Origin: JAJKIV01 sp036274195
GTDB taxonomy: Bacteria; Gemmatimonadota; Gemmatimonadetes; Gemmatimonadales; Gemmatimonadaceae
Reading direction: 5' to 3'
Assembly (NCBI GenBank): GCA_036274195.1
Contig: DASUGD010000236.1
Coordinates: forward strand, 1-64,000
DNA: 64,000 nt
Below are positions 1 through 8,163 of the stretch, piece after piece. The position numbers and the translations under genes are program-made. A model generated the notes under the pieces. The model had not been told where the DNA came from and did no database searches. It saw only the letters and a list, made by a program, of their open reading frames with translations. Numbering within the stretch: position 1 is the stretch's first letter; each line of letters starts with the position of its first letter.

Positions 1-990
1 TTCCGAACGCTCATCTTCCGCGATCGCGATGAGCTGTTCATCCAGAGCCGCGACGAGAAGCCGCTCGAGCGCTACTTCCCCGAGCTGGTCGCTCCGCTCA
101 AGACCCAGTTGCCCGAGCGCTGTGTCCTTGACGGCGAGATCGTCATCGCGCGGGATGGGTGTCTCGACTTCGAGGCGCTGCAGCTGCGACTCCATCCCGC
201 CGCATCTCGTGTGAAGCTCCTGGCCGGGGAGATCCCCGCGTCGGTGGTGTTCTTCGACCTGCTCTGCGAGGGCGACCGCAACCTGTGCAAGATGCCGTTT
301 CGCGAGCGGCGTGCGGCGCTCGAGTCGTTGGTGGGTGGGAGCCTGAGACCCCCGCTGCATCTCACGCCGGCGACGCGTGACCGCGCGGTTGCTGCCGACT
401 GGTTCGGTCGGTTCGAGGGCGCCGGGCTCGATGGCGTGATCGCGAAGGCCGAACACGGAACGTACGAGCCTAACAAGCGGGTCATGCTGAAGGTGAAGCA
501 CGAACGCGAGTGCGATTGTGTCGTGGCAGGCTTTCGCTGGCACAAGAACGGGAAGGGCACGGCCCTCGGCTCACTACTCCTCGGACTCTACAACGATGAC
601 GGGAACCTGGAGCACGTTGGCGTCTGCGCGAGCTTCACGGCCGCCAAACGACGAGAGCTGGTCGCGTTTCTGGAGCCGTATCGCGAGAACGCTCTCGAGG
701 GCCACCCATGGCGCGCGTGGGCCGAGGCGCCGTCGGATGAGGAGACGGCGGTGCATCGCCGGCCTGGATCGATCAGCCGATGGAGTCAGGGCAAGGACCT
801 TTCGTGGGAAGCGCTCCGGCCCGAGCTCGTCGTCGAGGTGGCGTACGATCACATGCAAGGCGGCCGCTTCCGGCACACCGCGCAATTCCGCCGCTGGCGG
901 TTCGACAAGCGCCCACGGGATTGCACGTTCGCGCAGCTCGAGGTGGTGCCGCCGCACGAGTTGAGCCAGATCTTCGCGACTGGTCGCTAG
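1..990 (+). CDS. ATP-dependent DNA ligase (LigC/LigD ligase type), 5' end outside window
   Basis: The frame is open from base 1, so the N-terminus with the KxDG adenylation lysine lies upstream. Visible ligase motifs are FFDLLCEG (motif III region), GLDGVIAK (motif IV) and MLKVKHER (motif V), followed by an OB-fold C-terminal domain with GSLLLGLY. The enzyme would seal nicks by nucleotidyl transfer in non-homologous end joining. It converges on a separate LigD-type polymerase gene whose stop codon overlaps its own: the bases CTAG at 987-990 serve both genes. In many bacteria these activities sit in one LigD chain, so here they are split. No Ku gene is visible, although it could lie to the left. 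Family call is firm; the choice between LigC and a LigD ligase domain is not. Confidence 0.9.
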   Translation, partial: FRTLIFRDRDELFIQSRDEKPLERYFPELVAPLKTQLPERCVLDGEIVIARDGCLDFEALQLRLHPAASRVKLLAGEIPASVVFFDLLCEGDRNLCKMPFRERRAALESLVGGSLRPPLHLTPATRDRAVAADWFGRFEGAGLDGVIAKAEHGTYEPNKRVMLKVKHERECDCVVAGFRWHKNGKGTALGSLLLGLYNDDGNLEHVGVCASFTAAKRRELVAFLEPYRENALEGHPWRAWAEAPSDEETAVHRRPGSISRWSQGKDLSWEALRPELVVEVAYDHMQGGRFRHTAQFRRWRFDKRPRDCTFAQLEVVPPHELSQIFATGR

Positions 991-2321
991 TCGGCCGGTT
1001 TTCCCTTCGCCTTGTCTCTCCATTCGCGCCAGGCGCGCGTGGGATCGTCATCCGGATCCGGCGTTTCCTGAGGAGGCCGGATGGCTTCCGGCACGTTGCG
1101 AAGGTTCACGCGAATGCGGGTCCACGTCGACGAGCGGCCACGCATGGAGTCCACCAGGACGTCGTCGACCGCGAGGTGTTCGGCGGCTTCCGGGTACCTG
1201 GCCTTCCAGCGCGCGAGCCCGGCCAGGGCGGCGTCCTTCTTCGTGGAGTTCGCGACCACGATGAGCGGCATCTTCGTGCGCGGCGCTTTGGCGACCTTCT
1301 TCACCTTCGCGACGCCTTTCGCGCGCGACGGCGCGACGCGCGTCGCTTCGCCGTCCATCTTCTGGAAGTGCGGGGGCCACGGCGCGTCGCCGAGGCCCGC
1401 CGCCTCGTCGCGAGCCGCGAGCTCGAGGAGCGCCTCCAACGAACCTGCCGCGCCGTCCATCCCGTCGTTCGGGTCGCCTAACGACGACAGCCGCGCCGGG
1501 ACCGTCTGCACCGTGAAATCCGCCGGGTCACAGTCGGGGATCTCCTCCCATCGAAGCGGCGTCGAGACGCGCGCGTCGGCGAGCGGCCGGACCGAGTACG
1601 CCGAGCACGTGGTGCGATCCTTGGCGTTCTGGTTGTAGTCGAGGAACACGCCGCGGCGCTCTTCCTTCCACCATTTTGACGTCGCCAGCGATGGCGCACG
1701 ACGCTCGACTTCCCGCGAGAACGCCAGCGCCGCGCGACGCACCTCCGTAAACGTCCACCGTTGATGGATGCGCACGTTGATGTGCATGCCACGCGAGCCA
1801 CTCGTCTTGGGAAAGCCCCGAAGCCCCAATTCGTCGAGCAGGTCTCTTGCCTCCACGGCAACCCGCCGCACGTCGTCCCACGAGACGCCGGGGCCGGGAT
1901 CGAGATCGATGCGCAGCTCATCGGGGTGATCGAGGTCCGACGCGCGCACGGCGTGCGGATGGAGCTCGATGCATCCCAGATTCACGATCCAGGCGAGGCC
2001 GGCGGCGTCATCGACGACGATCTCCTCCGCGGTGCGACCGGATGGGAACGTCAGCGTCACCGTTCGCAGCCATGCCGGCCGACCGGCGGGCGCCCGTTTC
2101 TGATAGAACGGCTCGCCCTCCGCACCATGCACGAACCGTTTGAGGACCACGGGCCGATCCCGGATTCCCGCGAGGGCACCGTTGGCCACTGACAGGTAAT
2201 ACCGAACGAGATCGAGCTTGGTGAGCTTGACGTCGCGCGAGAAGTACGGCTTGTCCGGGTGCGTGATGCGAACCTGTCGGCCGGCGACCGACAGGACTTC
2301 ACTCGGTTCTTCGCTCTTCAT
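987..2321 (-). CDS. ligD: LigD-type NHEJ polymerase (archaeo-eukaryotic primase fold)
   Basis: A 444-residue stand-alone polymerase domain. The catalytic motifs of the primase-polymerase family are intact: IDLDPGPG with D139 and D141, SGSRGMH with H180, and FLDYNQN with D228. The family fills gaps and adds templated or untemplated nucleotides, often ribonucleotides, at double-strand breaks. Residues from about 320 onward form a basic linker and a roughly 100-residue C-terminal region that I do not recognise; it is longer than a minimal polymerase domain. The start ATG overlaps the TGA of the upstream CDF transporter gene (ATGA), implying translational coupling. The 3' end overlaps the convergent ligase stop. 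No phosphoesterase domain is visible. Confidence 0.9.
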   Translation of the reverse strand: MKSEEPSEVLSVAGRQVRITHPDKPYFSRDVKLTKLDLVRYYLSVANGALAGIRDRPVVLKRFVHGAEGEPFYQKRAPAGRPAWLRTVTLTFPSGRTAEEIVVDDAAGLAWIVNLGCIELHPHAVRASDLDHPDELRIDLDPGPGVSWDDVRRVAVEARDLLDELGLRGFPKTSGSRGMHINVRIHQRWTFTEVRRAALAFSREVERRAPSLATSKWWKEERRGVFLDYNQNAKDRTTCSAYSVRPLADARVSTPLRWEEIPDCDPADFTVQTVPARLSSLGDPNDGMDGAAGSLEALLELAARDEAAGLGDAPWPPHFQKMDGEATRVAPSRAKGVAKVKKVAKAPRTKMPLIVVANSTKKDAALAGLARWKARYPEAAEHLAVDDVLVDSMRGRSSTWTRIRVNLRNVPEAIRPPQETPDPDDDPTRAWREWRDKAKGKPAD

Positions 2322-3331
2322 CGCGCGATCGGGCTCGGTTGGGACCGCTGGGCCTGGCGGGGAATGGGCTCGACGCAGATGTACTTCACATCGGGCCGAG
2401 CCTTTCGCAAGCGGTCCTCGAACCGCTGGATCGCCGCGGCCACGTCGTCGGCCGAGAGGTGGGATGCGAACTGCGCGGTCACGCCCACCAGCACCGCGTT
2501 AGGGCCGAGTTGCATGCTCAACGGACACTCGGCGAAATCGATCATGCCGTCGTGGGCGGCGTCGCGCACCGCCTGAAGTACGTCTTCGCTGGCGCGCTCG
2601 CCCACCAGCAGCTTGCGACTCTGGCCGACGAGCACCAGCGCGACCGCCGCGAGCACGAGTCCGACGCCGACCGACGCGACGCCGTCGAGGTACGGGTTCG
2701 CCAGGCGATGCCCGAGCCACACCCCGAGAAATGCCAGTGCGAGCCCGGTCAGATCGGCGATGTCCTCGAGCACGACGGTGAAGGTCGACGGGTCTTTGCC
2801 ACGCCGCACGATCTCCACGAGGCCTCGGTCGGGTTCCTCGCGCCGAAGCGTCCGGAGCGCGATGATGAACGACGCACCGTCGAACACGGCCGCGATTCCG
2901 AGCACCACGTAGCTGAGCAGCGGGCTGCGGGGCGGCTCCGGGTCAATGAGGTGGAGGATGCCCTCGTAGATCGAGACGCCTCCGCCGACCGCGAAAAAGA
3001 TCACGGCAACGATGAGCGTCCAGAAGTACAGCTCCTTGCCGTGTCCGAATGGGTGTGCGGGGTCGGGCGGGCGCTGGCTGCGGCGTCGGCCCACGAGGAG
3101 CAGCGTCCCGTCGGACGCGTCGACGAGCGAATGAATCCCCTCGGCGACCATTGCCGAGCTTCCGCTTACGCCAGCCGCGATGAGCTTGGTGATCGCGATG
3201 GCGACGTTGGCGCCGATCGATGCATAGATCGCGACGTTGGATTGCTCGCGCTTGGGGGATGTGTCGCGTTGGCCGCCTACTCCGCTATCCTGGCTGGCCG
3301 TGCTCCCCGAGCGGTTCTCGACAGCTGTCAT
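2318..3331 (-). CDS. Cation diffusion facilitator family transporter (ZnT9-like)
   Basis: The likely start is ATG at 3331 (337 aa); an ATG at 3358 is possible, and neither has a strong Shine-Dalgarno. The chain has about six membrane segments, beginning near NVAIYASIGANVAIAI, and ends in a cytoplasmic ferredoxin-like domain. TM2 carries EGIHSLVDASD. TM5 carries LEDIADLTG in place of the H-x3-D seen in YiiP. This ED pattern resembles the SLC30A9 branch, so metal and mechanism may differ from classical zinc/proton antiport. It is the first gene of a two-gene unit with ligD. A structured region ending in a terminator lies about 70 nt upstream, which suggests attenuation control. Confidence 0.85.
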   Translation of the reverse strand: MTAVENRSGSTASQDSGVGGQRDTSPKREQSNVAIYASIGANVAIAITKLIAAGVSGSSAMVAEGIHSLVDASDGTLLLVGRRRSQRPPDPAHPFGHGKELYFWTLIVAVIFFAVGGGVSIYEGILHLIDPEPPRSPLLSYVVLGIAAVFDGASFIIALRTLRREEPDRGLVEIVRRGKDPSTFTVVLEDIADLTGLALAFLGVWLGHRLANPYLDGVASVGVGLVLAAVALVLVGQSRKLLVGERASEDVLQAVRDAAHDGMIDFAECPLSMQLGPNAVLVGVTAQFASHLSADDVAAAIQRFEDRLRKARPDVKYICVEPIPRQAQRSQPSPIAR

Positions 3332-3400
3332 CTCGAGCGCGGGAGGCGCAACGCGCATGCCGGTGGGCTGTCCGTCGGCTTGGCGCCAAGGCGGCGCGTG

Positions 3401-3444
3401 AAAAGCCCCTCGAACCGCGGCGAACCGTGATCCGAGGGGCTTTC
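3401..3444 (-). terminator. Intrinsic terminator upstream of the CDF gene
   Basis: On the minus strand a stem AAGCCCCTCG/CGAGGGGCTT is followed by a U-run. It lies 43-70 nt before the candidate starts of the CDF gene and has no minus-strand gene close behind it, so it looks like a leader attenuator rather than an ordinary 3' end. Confidence 0.6.
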
Positions 3445-3474
3445 TTCCGCTGGCGGGATTCGATCGTCTGGTTC

Positions 3475-3645
3475 GACACCGCGCTTGCGCGCGGACCGGT
3501 CGACTTCCCTTACCCTTGCCGTAACGGTCCCGGCTCAGGTGCTTCCGAATTCGCTCGAAGCTACAGTCGCGGCCAGCGACCCCGCGACCGACCTGTCGTT
3601 GCCGAACATCCGACAGGCAACCCTCCGTTGGCGTCCCACCGGAGA
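3475..3645 (-). ncRNA. Candidate structured leader RNA of the CDF-ligD transcript
   Basis: The minus strand holds a run of consecutive hairpins. They are CTCCG/CGGAG (3623-3644), CCTGTCG/CGACAGG (3592-3617), GTCGCGG/CCGCGAC (3565-3587), GCTTC/GAAGC (3541-3561), and CCGCGC-GCAA-GCGCGG (3479-3494), which closes on a GNRA tetraloop. The terminator at 3401-3444 follows. No known riboswitch consensus could be matched by eye. The position before a metal transporter makes a metal-responsive leader a reasonable hypothesis. It could instead be chance folding of GC-rich DNA. Confidence 0.35.
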
Positions 3646-3755
3646 GCATCGCGCCCGAGACTGACCGTTTCCTTCGGACGCGGCGGCAACATTCACCGCG
3701 GCGGGCGTATCGTCAACCGGGAAACTTTCCCGAACTCGACAGGCTCGGCGTTAGG

Positions 3756-3925
3756 CGACGGGCGACCGGCGACTGGCGACTGCCGGGGACGGGGGACGGG
3801 CGACGGGCGACGGCAAAGAGGCGCGTCATCCCCGGCGGTATTGGCAGCAGCTTGCAGCACGCGGCAGTAGCGCGCAGCCGTCGGCTACCAGCTTGCAGCG
3901 GCCCGCAGCCCGCAGCCAGTAACAG
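3756..3925. repeat. Heptad-repeat mosaic (GCGACGG-type units plus CAGC-rich block)
   Basis: Tandem 7-bp units of the GCGACGG/GCGACTG type (3756-3813) are followed by a CAGC-rich block (3846-3925). Part of that block recurs almost unchanged at 37907-37955, with the shared string GCAGCTTGCAGCACGCGGCA. The mosaic lies directly 3' of the minus-strand gene ending at 3930. Confidence 0.8.
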
Positions 3926-3929
3926 CCCG

Positions 3930-4634
3930 CTACACGCCACTGTCTGCCGTGTTCAGCAGCATGGATATCTTCTGCCAGATCTTCCTCGATAGGCCCGCCG
4001 TCAGCGACTCGATCTCGTTCACGGCGGCGAGCGTCACCGGATCGTCGAATCGTTCCACGAACAGCGCCGCGATCTTGCTCGTCACCGACAGTAGCTCGCT
4101 GCAGTAGTCGAGGTATCGCCCCAACTCCACGCGCGTCATCGTGCGCAACGGCGACGACGCCGTGGACGGCGGATTCGTGAGCAGCTGTTCCGGATCCTTC
4201 GTCAGCTGGTGCATGTCCACCACGTGGGCAATGCTCCTCAGCTGATGCAGCGCCGCGAGTGCTCGGCGACGCTTGAGTCGCGTTTCGATCGTGAGCAGGA
4301 AGAAGACCGCGATCCCGAGAAACACGAGGTCGTTGATCGCGGCCTCGACCCCCTGCAGGAACTCGGGCCAGCCGGCAATGTTGCCCGCCAACCGAACCTG
4401 TGAGGCCGCGGTGACCACCACCGCCAGCATCACCGCAATCGCGGCTCCGACGCTCGTGCGAATCGGCCAGTTCGGTCTCGCCAGGTACGCAACGTGTGAC
4501 GTCGACTCGTGCGCGATGGCGAGCAGCTCCTCGCTCACGCTTGCCAGACTCGAGGTCGGAAATCGCTCGGTGATCCGCTGGCGGAGCCGCTCGAGCGTTT
4601 CAATGATGCGGTCGTCGTCGAGGTGCCGATACAC
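3930..4634 (-). CDS. Hypothetical membrane protein with two membrane segments
   Basis: A 234-residue protein that I do not recognise. Residues about 60-80 (SVGAAIAVMLAVVVTAA) and 103-118 (LVFLGIAVFFLLTI) are hydrophobic and look like two transmembrane helices. The N-terminal 55 residues and the long C-terminal half are amphipathic and probably helical. The C-terminal part is rich in leucine and threonine without a catalytic signature. The gene stands alone on the minus strand, transcribed away from the diacylglycerol-kinase-like gene, and its stop codon abuts a heptad-repeat tract. Coding potential is good from strong third-position GC. Confidence 0.7.
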   Translation of the reverse strand: MYRHLDDDRIIETLERLRQRITERFPTSSLASVSEELLAIAHESTSHVAYLARPNWPIRTSVGAAIAVMLAVVVTAASQVRLAGNIAGWPEFLQGVEAAINDLVFLGIAVFFLLTIETRLKRRRALAALHQLRSIAHVVDMHQLTKDPEQLLTNPPSTASSPLRTMTRVELGRYLDYCSELLSVTSKIAALFVERFDDPVTLAAVNEIESLTAGLSRKIWQKISMLLNTADSGV

Positions 4635-4795
4635 GGTCGGGAATCGGGATCGGGAATCGGAATCGCCGGTTGAATGATGGCCATTGCAGGAACGATCTCA
4701 ACCGCTGGCAAGGGTGGCTGCCCAGGTTAGCTTACCGGCGAGTGCTCGTATCATCTCCCCGCGTCGGCGCATCTGGGCGTCGAGGCTGATTCCCG

Positions 4796-5755
4796 GTGTC
4801 ACACCGCCCAACTCCACCCGGCGCCACCGCGGCGGCGCTCGTCGTCGCGAACCCGAATGCTCGCCGAGTTCGACGCGGCGAGTGGCGCAAGCCTGCCGAG
4901 CGCGCGCTTGGCCGTCGCTACGGGATCGAGATAGTCTCGGTCGGCTCCGCGCTCGAGGCGGCGGAGGTCGTGCGCGCGCGCATGGCCGCGGAGCAACGAC
5001 CCGCGGTCGTCGTCGCCGCGGGCGGCGATGGCACCGTCCGGCTGGTCGCCCAGGAGCTCGCGGGCACCGGCGTTCCGTTGGGTGTCATCCCGCTGGGCAC
5101 GGGGAATGACTTCGCCCGCGCGAACGGCATCCCCGACGACGTTGCCGGTGCGCTCGACCGGATCGTCCGCCGCAGCACGCGCGCGATCGACATGCTTGAA
5201 GTGAATGGCCGGCCGTTCGTGACGGCGGGGGGCACCGGCATCGGCGCGCACGCCGCGCTCGTGGTGCCGTGGATCAAGGCCCTGCACCCGCTCGCCCGGA
5301 TGGCGACCGAGTCGTTAGGCGGCGCGGTCTACCGGATCGCGGCGGGCGCAAACGTCATGCTCCGGCCCGGGCTCGCCGAGCGCGTGCGCCTGACGTGGCG
5401 GGTTCCCGGCGAGGCGGCGGACCAGTCGATGGAGGTGCGCGCCCATGGGGTGTTCGTGGCGAACCAGCGGATGATGGGCGGAGGCATCGCTCTTCCAGTG
5501 CCGGCGGACAACGCGGATGGCGCGTTGGACGTTTGCGTGGTCCACGACGTGGCCCGGGTACGGTTGCTCGCCGCGCTGACGCGGCTTCTGCGCGGCTCGG
5601 GCGTAGCGTCGAACGTCTTCTCGGCGTGGCGCGCGGTGCGCGTCACGATCGAAACGGAACGCAAATCGGCCTTCTTCGGCTGCGGGGATCTCGTCGCGGA
5701 AGGGACGAAGTTCGAGGTGCGCGTCGTGCCGGGCGCGCTGCGCGTGCTGGTCTAA
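4796..5755 (+). CDS. Diacylglycerol kinase-like lipid kinase
   Basis: A 319-residue DagK/YegS-family protein starting at GTG 4796. The nucleotide-binding glycine-rich motif GGDGTV (about residues 75-80) and PLGTGNDFAR (about 98-107) are both intact. The C-terminal beta-sandwich half includes GGTGIGAHAAL and ends at a normal family length. Members phosphorylate diacylglycerol or related lipids at the inner membrane face, often for phospholipid recycling. The exact substrate cannot be read from sequence. The gene has no same-strand partner upstream; the RidA gene follows after 54 bp and may share the transcript. Confidence 0.85.
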   Translation: MSHRPTPPGATAAALVVANPNARRVRRGEWRKPAERALGRRYGIEIVSVGSALEAAEVVRARMAAEQRPAVVVAAGGDGTVRLVAQELAGTGVPLGVIPLGTGNDFARANGIPDDVAGALDRIVRRSTRAIDMLEVNGRPFVTAGGTGIGAHAALVVPWIKALHPLARMATESLGGAVYRIAAGANVMLRPGLAERVRLTWRVPGEAADQSMEVRAHGVFVANQRMMGGGIALPVPADNADGALDVCVVHDVARVRLLAALTRLLRGSGVASNVFSAWRAVRVTIETERKSAFFGCGDLVAEGTKFEVRVVPGALRVLV

Positions 5756-5809
5756 CGTAGTCATCGGTCTTCGAGCCTGCGACAATTTCAATCACGAACG
5801 AGGTCGAAC

Positions 5810-6277
5810 ATGCGAGTTCGTCGGTTCTCACTGATCGCGCCGCTGGTGCTGGCGGCTTTCGCCACGGCGCCCCAGCAGGCCGCCGCGCAGGGCAACAAGC
5901 AGGCGATCAACCCGCCTAACGCTCGACCGGGTGGTGTGCTGTCCAGCGCCGTGCGCGTCGGCGACCTCGTCTTCCTCTCGGGCGCTCTCGGCACGAAGCC
6001 CGGCGGTGGTGGCCTCGCTGACGGGGGGATCGAGGGCCAGACGCGTCAGGCGCTGGAGAACGTGAAGGCGTCCGCGGCGCTCGCCGGCGTCACGATGGCC
6101 GACATCGCGAAATGCACCGTGTTCCTGACCGACGTGGCGAACTTCCAGGCGATGAACGGCGTCTACCGTGAGTTCTTTCCCACCGACCCGCCAGCGCGAA
6201 CGACGGTGGCCGTGGCCGGCCTCGTGGTTCCCGGCGCGTTGCTCGAGATCGAGTGTATTGCTGCGGCGAAAAAATAG
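5810..6277 (+). CDS. RidA (YjgF/YER057c/UK114) family protein with signal peptide
   Basis: A 155-residue Rid-family protein. An N-terminal signal peptide ends near AAAQG (residues 1-26), which is unusual because classical RidA is cytosolic. The fold is clear from GDLVFLSGALG, TRQALENVKA, KCTVFLTD and the C-terminal EIECIAA. The arginine in PPARTTVAV matches the substrate-carboxylate arginine of active RidA. Classical members hydrolyse reactive enamine/imine intermediates released by threonine dehydratase, and such an enzyme is encoded at 8164-9144, although export would separate the two. The C-terminus is followed at once by heptad repeats forming a hairpin with the convergent DinB gene. Confidence 0.85.
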   Translation: MRVRRFSLIAPLVLAAFATAPQQAAAQGNKQAINPPNARPGGVLSSAVRVGDLVFLSGALGTKPGGGGLADGGIEGQTRQALENVKASAALAGVTMADIAKCTVFLTDVANFQAMNGVYREFFPTDPPARTTVAVAGLVVPGALLEIECIAAAKK

Positions 6278-6285
6278 GGACCGCA

Positions 6286-6361
6286 GGGATGAGGGATGGG
6301 GGATGGGGGATGAGGGATGAGGGAAACGCGAACGCTCATCCCTCATCCCCCATCCCCCATT
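6286..6361. repeat. Inverted heptad-repeat hairpin between convergent genes
   Basis: GGGATGA/GGGATGG units (6286-6323) face complementary TCATCCC units (6335-6360) across a loop of about 10 nt. The spacer between the convergent genes ending at 6277 and 6368 is almost entirely this hairpin. A bidirectional terminator is plausible, although no U-run follows. Confidence 0.8.
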
Positions 6362-6367
6362 CCGGCT

Positions 6368-6925
6368 TTATTGGCTCCACGGCGGCTTCACGCCATTCGT
6401 CCTTGCGTAGGCGATCAGCTGACCGAGGTGCTCGTGCAGGTGCGTCGTGCCGAGCACCCACGCTTTCTGCATAGTGAATGGTTGCCCGAACAGCTTCACG
6501 GTCTCGCCAAGCTTCGCCGGCGTTGTCGCCTGCATGCTCTGCTTCAAGTTCGCGAATGACTTCTCGAGATCAGCGACGGTCTGATCCTTCGTCGCCTGCT
6601 TTTTCTCGAACGCCGCCGCGGTCTTGTAGTCGTCACCCTTGATGCCGGTCGACGCGTCGGCCGCGTGACCGAGCGCTGCGGGGATCAAATAGTTGTCGCT
6701 CGCGACGTGGCGAATCACCTCGCCAATCGATCGCACACCCGGACCAGGCCGCCAATCGTATTTCTCGGCCGGAATCTCCTTCGCGAGCGCGATGAACTTT
6801 TTCTCGACTTCGGCGACGTCACTCCCGAGGTCGGACATGACGCTCGCCGACTGCGCCGCGGCCGGCAACGCGCACGCCAGAGCCAGCGCACCATTGAGTA
6901 CCATGAATCGTGGCGATCGACGCAT
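6368..6925 (-). CDS. DinB-family protein, exported
   Basis: Start chosen at ATG 6925 because GAGGAG lies just upstream; this gives 185 aa with a signal peptide ending near LPAAAQ. The mature part has the DinB/YfiT four-helix pattern: VRSIGEVIRHVASDNY (helix with metal histidine) and the C-terminal TTHLHEHLGQLIAYAR with two histidines for the metal triad. Family members are metal-dependent thiol transferases or unknown hydrolases. A secreted form is common in this kind of genome. The gene is divergent from the hydrolase at 7137 and convergent with the RidA gene. Confidence 0.8.
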   Translation of the reverse strand: MRRSPRFMVLNGALALACALPAAAQSASVMSDLGSDVAEVEKKFIALAKEIPAEKYDWRPGPGVRSIGEVIRHVASDNYLIPAALGHAADASTGIKGDDYKTAAAFEKKQATKDQTVADLEKSFANLKQSMQATTPAKLGETVKLFGQPFTMQKAWVLGTTHLHEHLGQLIAYARTNGVKPPWSQ

Positions 6926-7136
6926 TCTCCTCGACTCCTGACGGTAGGGTGGGATCGTGTCTTGAACGCGGCGATTACAATACCAACCGGGTCGAGCTCC
7001 GGGGAGTGATGGTTCGATGGCGCAGGCAGAAACGCTGACACCGACGTCTTTCCACACACACCCTCGACGGGCTGACGCGATGCTCCCATCTTCGCTCGCG
7101 GCCGGACGGTCGAAAGTCTTTCCCGGAGCCGATTCC

Positions 7137-8144
7137 ATGCGCACCAGTCTGTGTCTCACGGCGATGCTCGCCGCATTGCCCGCGATCGCGTGCAAGAAGG
7201 AACCGCCACCGCCGGCGGAAACGGCGTCGTCTGCCGCCGTCGCCGCACCGGCGCCGAACCCACTGCCGCCAGGCGAAGCGCGACTGGCGGTTGATGGGGG
7301 CCGCATCTGGTATCGCGTCGTTGGATCGGGCAACGCGACACCGGTAATTCTGCTGCACGGCGGGCCGGGCTACTCCAGCTTCTACATGCGATCGATGGAA
7401 GCGCTGAGTGCCGACCGTCCGCTGGTGCGCTACGACCAGCTCGGGGCGGGGAAGTCCGACAGGGTCACGGACACGGCGTTGTTCAACATTCCGCACTTCG
7501 TGCGCGAGTTGGATTCGCTTCGCGCGCACCTGGGTTACGGCAAGGTGCACATCGTCGGCCACTCGTGGGGGACGATCCTCGGACTCGAGTACTACCGCGC
7601 GCACCCCGAGCACGTCACGAGCCTCACGCTCATGAGCTCCGCGATCGACATCCCGACGTGGGAGAAAAACGCGAATCGCCTGGTGAAGACGTTGCCCGAT
7701 TCGGCGCAGAAGGCCATCACGACGCGCGAGGCGGAAAAGAACTTCACGGCTCCCGACTATCAGGCTGCACTCGAGGACTTCTACGGCAAGTATGTCTGGC
7801 GCCACCCCGTGCCGGCGGAGCTCGACAGCCTGACGTCCACGGTGAACGAGGGCATCTACAACTACATGCAGGGACCGAGCGAGTTCACGATCACCGGTAC
7901 CCTGAAGACGTACGACGCGACACCATTCCTGAAGAGCGTCAAGGTGCCGATGCTGTTCACGGTTGGCGAGTTCGACGAGGCGGATCCGCCGACCGTGAAG
8001 CGCCAGGCGCAGATGACACCCGGCGCGAAATACGCTGTGATCTCCGGGGCCGCGCACATCGTGCAGTGGGACAACCCGGACGAGACGAATCGCGTCGTTC
8101 GCGATTTCCTGAACGCAGTCGACGCGACGACCCGCAGGCCATAA
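7137..8144 (+). CDS. Alpha/beta hydrolase, proline iminopeptidase-like lipoprotein (S33)
   Basis: I place the start at ATG 7137 because it gives a lipoprotein signal (LPAIAC, Cys19) and a 335-residue chain. HGGPG forms the oxyanion region, GHSWGT holds the nucleophile serine, GEFDEADP the acid, and GAAHIVQW the histidine. This is the S33 prolyl aminopeptidase pattern: release of N-terminal proline or related amides, here probably in the periplasm. A proline-rich linker (residues about 20-45) follows the lipobox cysteine. An upstream in-frame ATG at 7017 would add 40 residues without signal character and is less likely. Confidence 0.85.
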   Translation: MRTSLCLTAMLAALPAIACKKEPPPPAETASSAAVAAPAPNPLPPGEARLAVDGGRIWYRVVGSGNATPVILLHGGPGYSSFYMRSMEALSADRPLVRYDQLGAGKSDRVTDTALFNIPHFVRELDSLRAHLGYGKVHIVGHSWGTILGLEYYRAHPEHVTSLTLMSSAIDIPTWEKNANRLVKTLPDSAQKAITTREAEKNFTAPDYQAALEDFYGKYVWRHPVPAELDSLTSTVNEGIYNYMQGPSEFTITGTLKTYDATPFLKSVKVPMLFTVGEFDEADPPTVKRQAQMTPGAKYAVISGAAHIVQWDNPDETNRVVRDFLNAVDATTRRP

Positions 8145-8163
8145 CGCCGAACCTAACGATAAC

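Noticed and set aside
3446..3490. tRNA-like strings (GGATTCGATC, GGTTCGACA)
   Set aside because: No pairing acceptor stem or anticodon arm could be built; the T-arm stem does not pair.
3220..3870. Plus-strand 216-codon reading frame
   Set aside because: It runs antisense over the CDF gene start and its leader and through heptad repeats, with no ribosome site and no protein-like composition.
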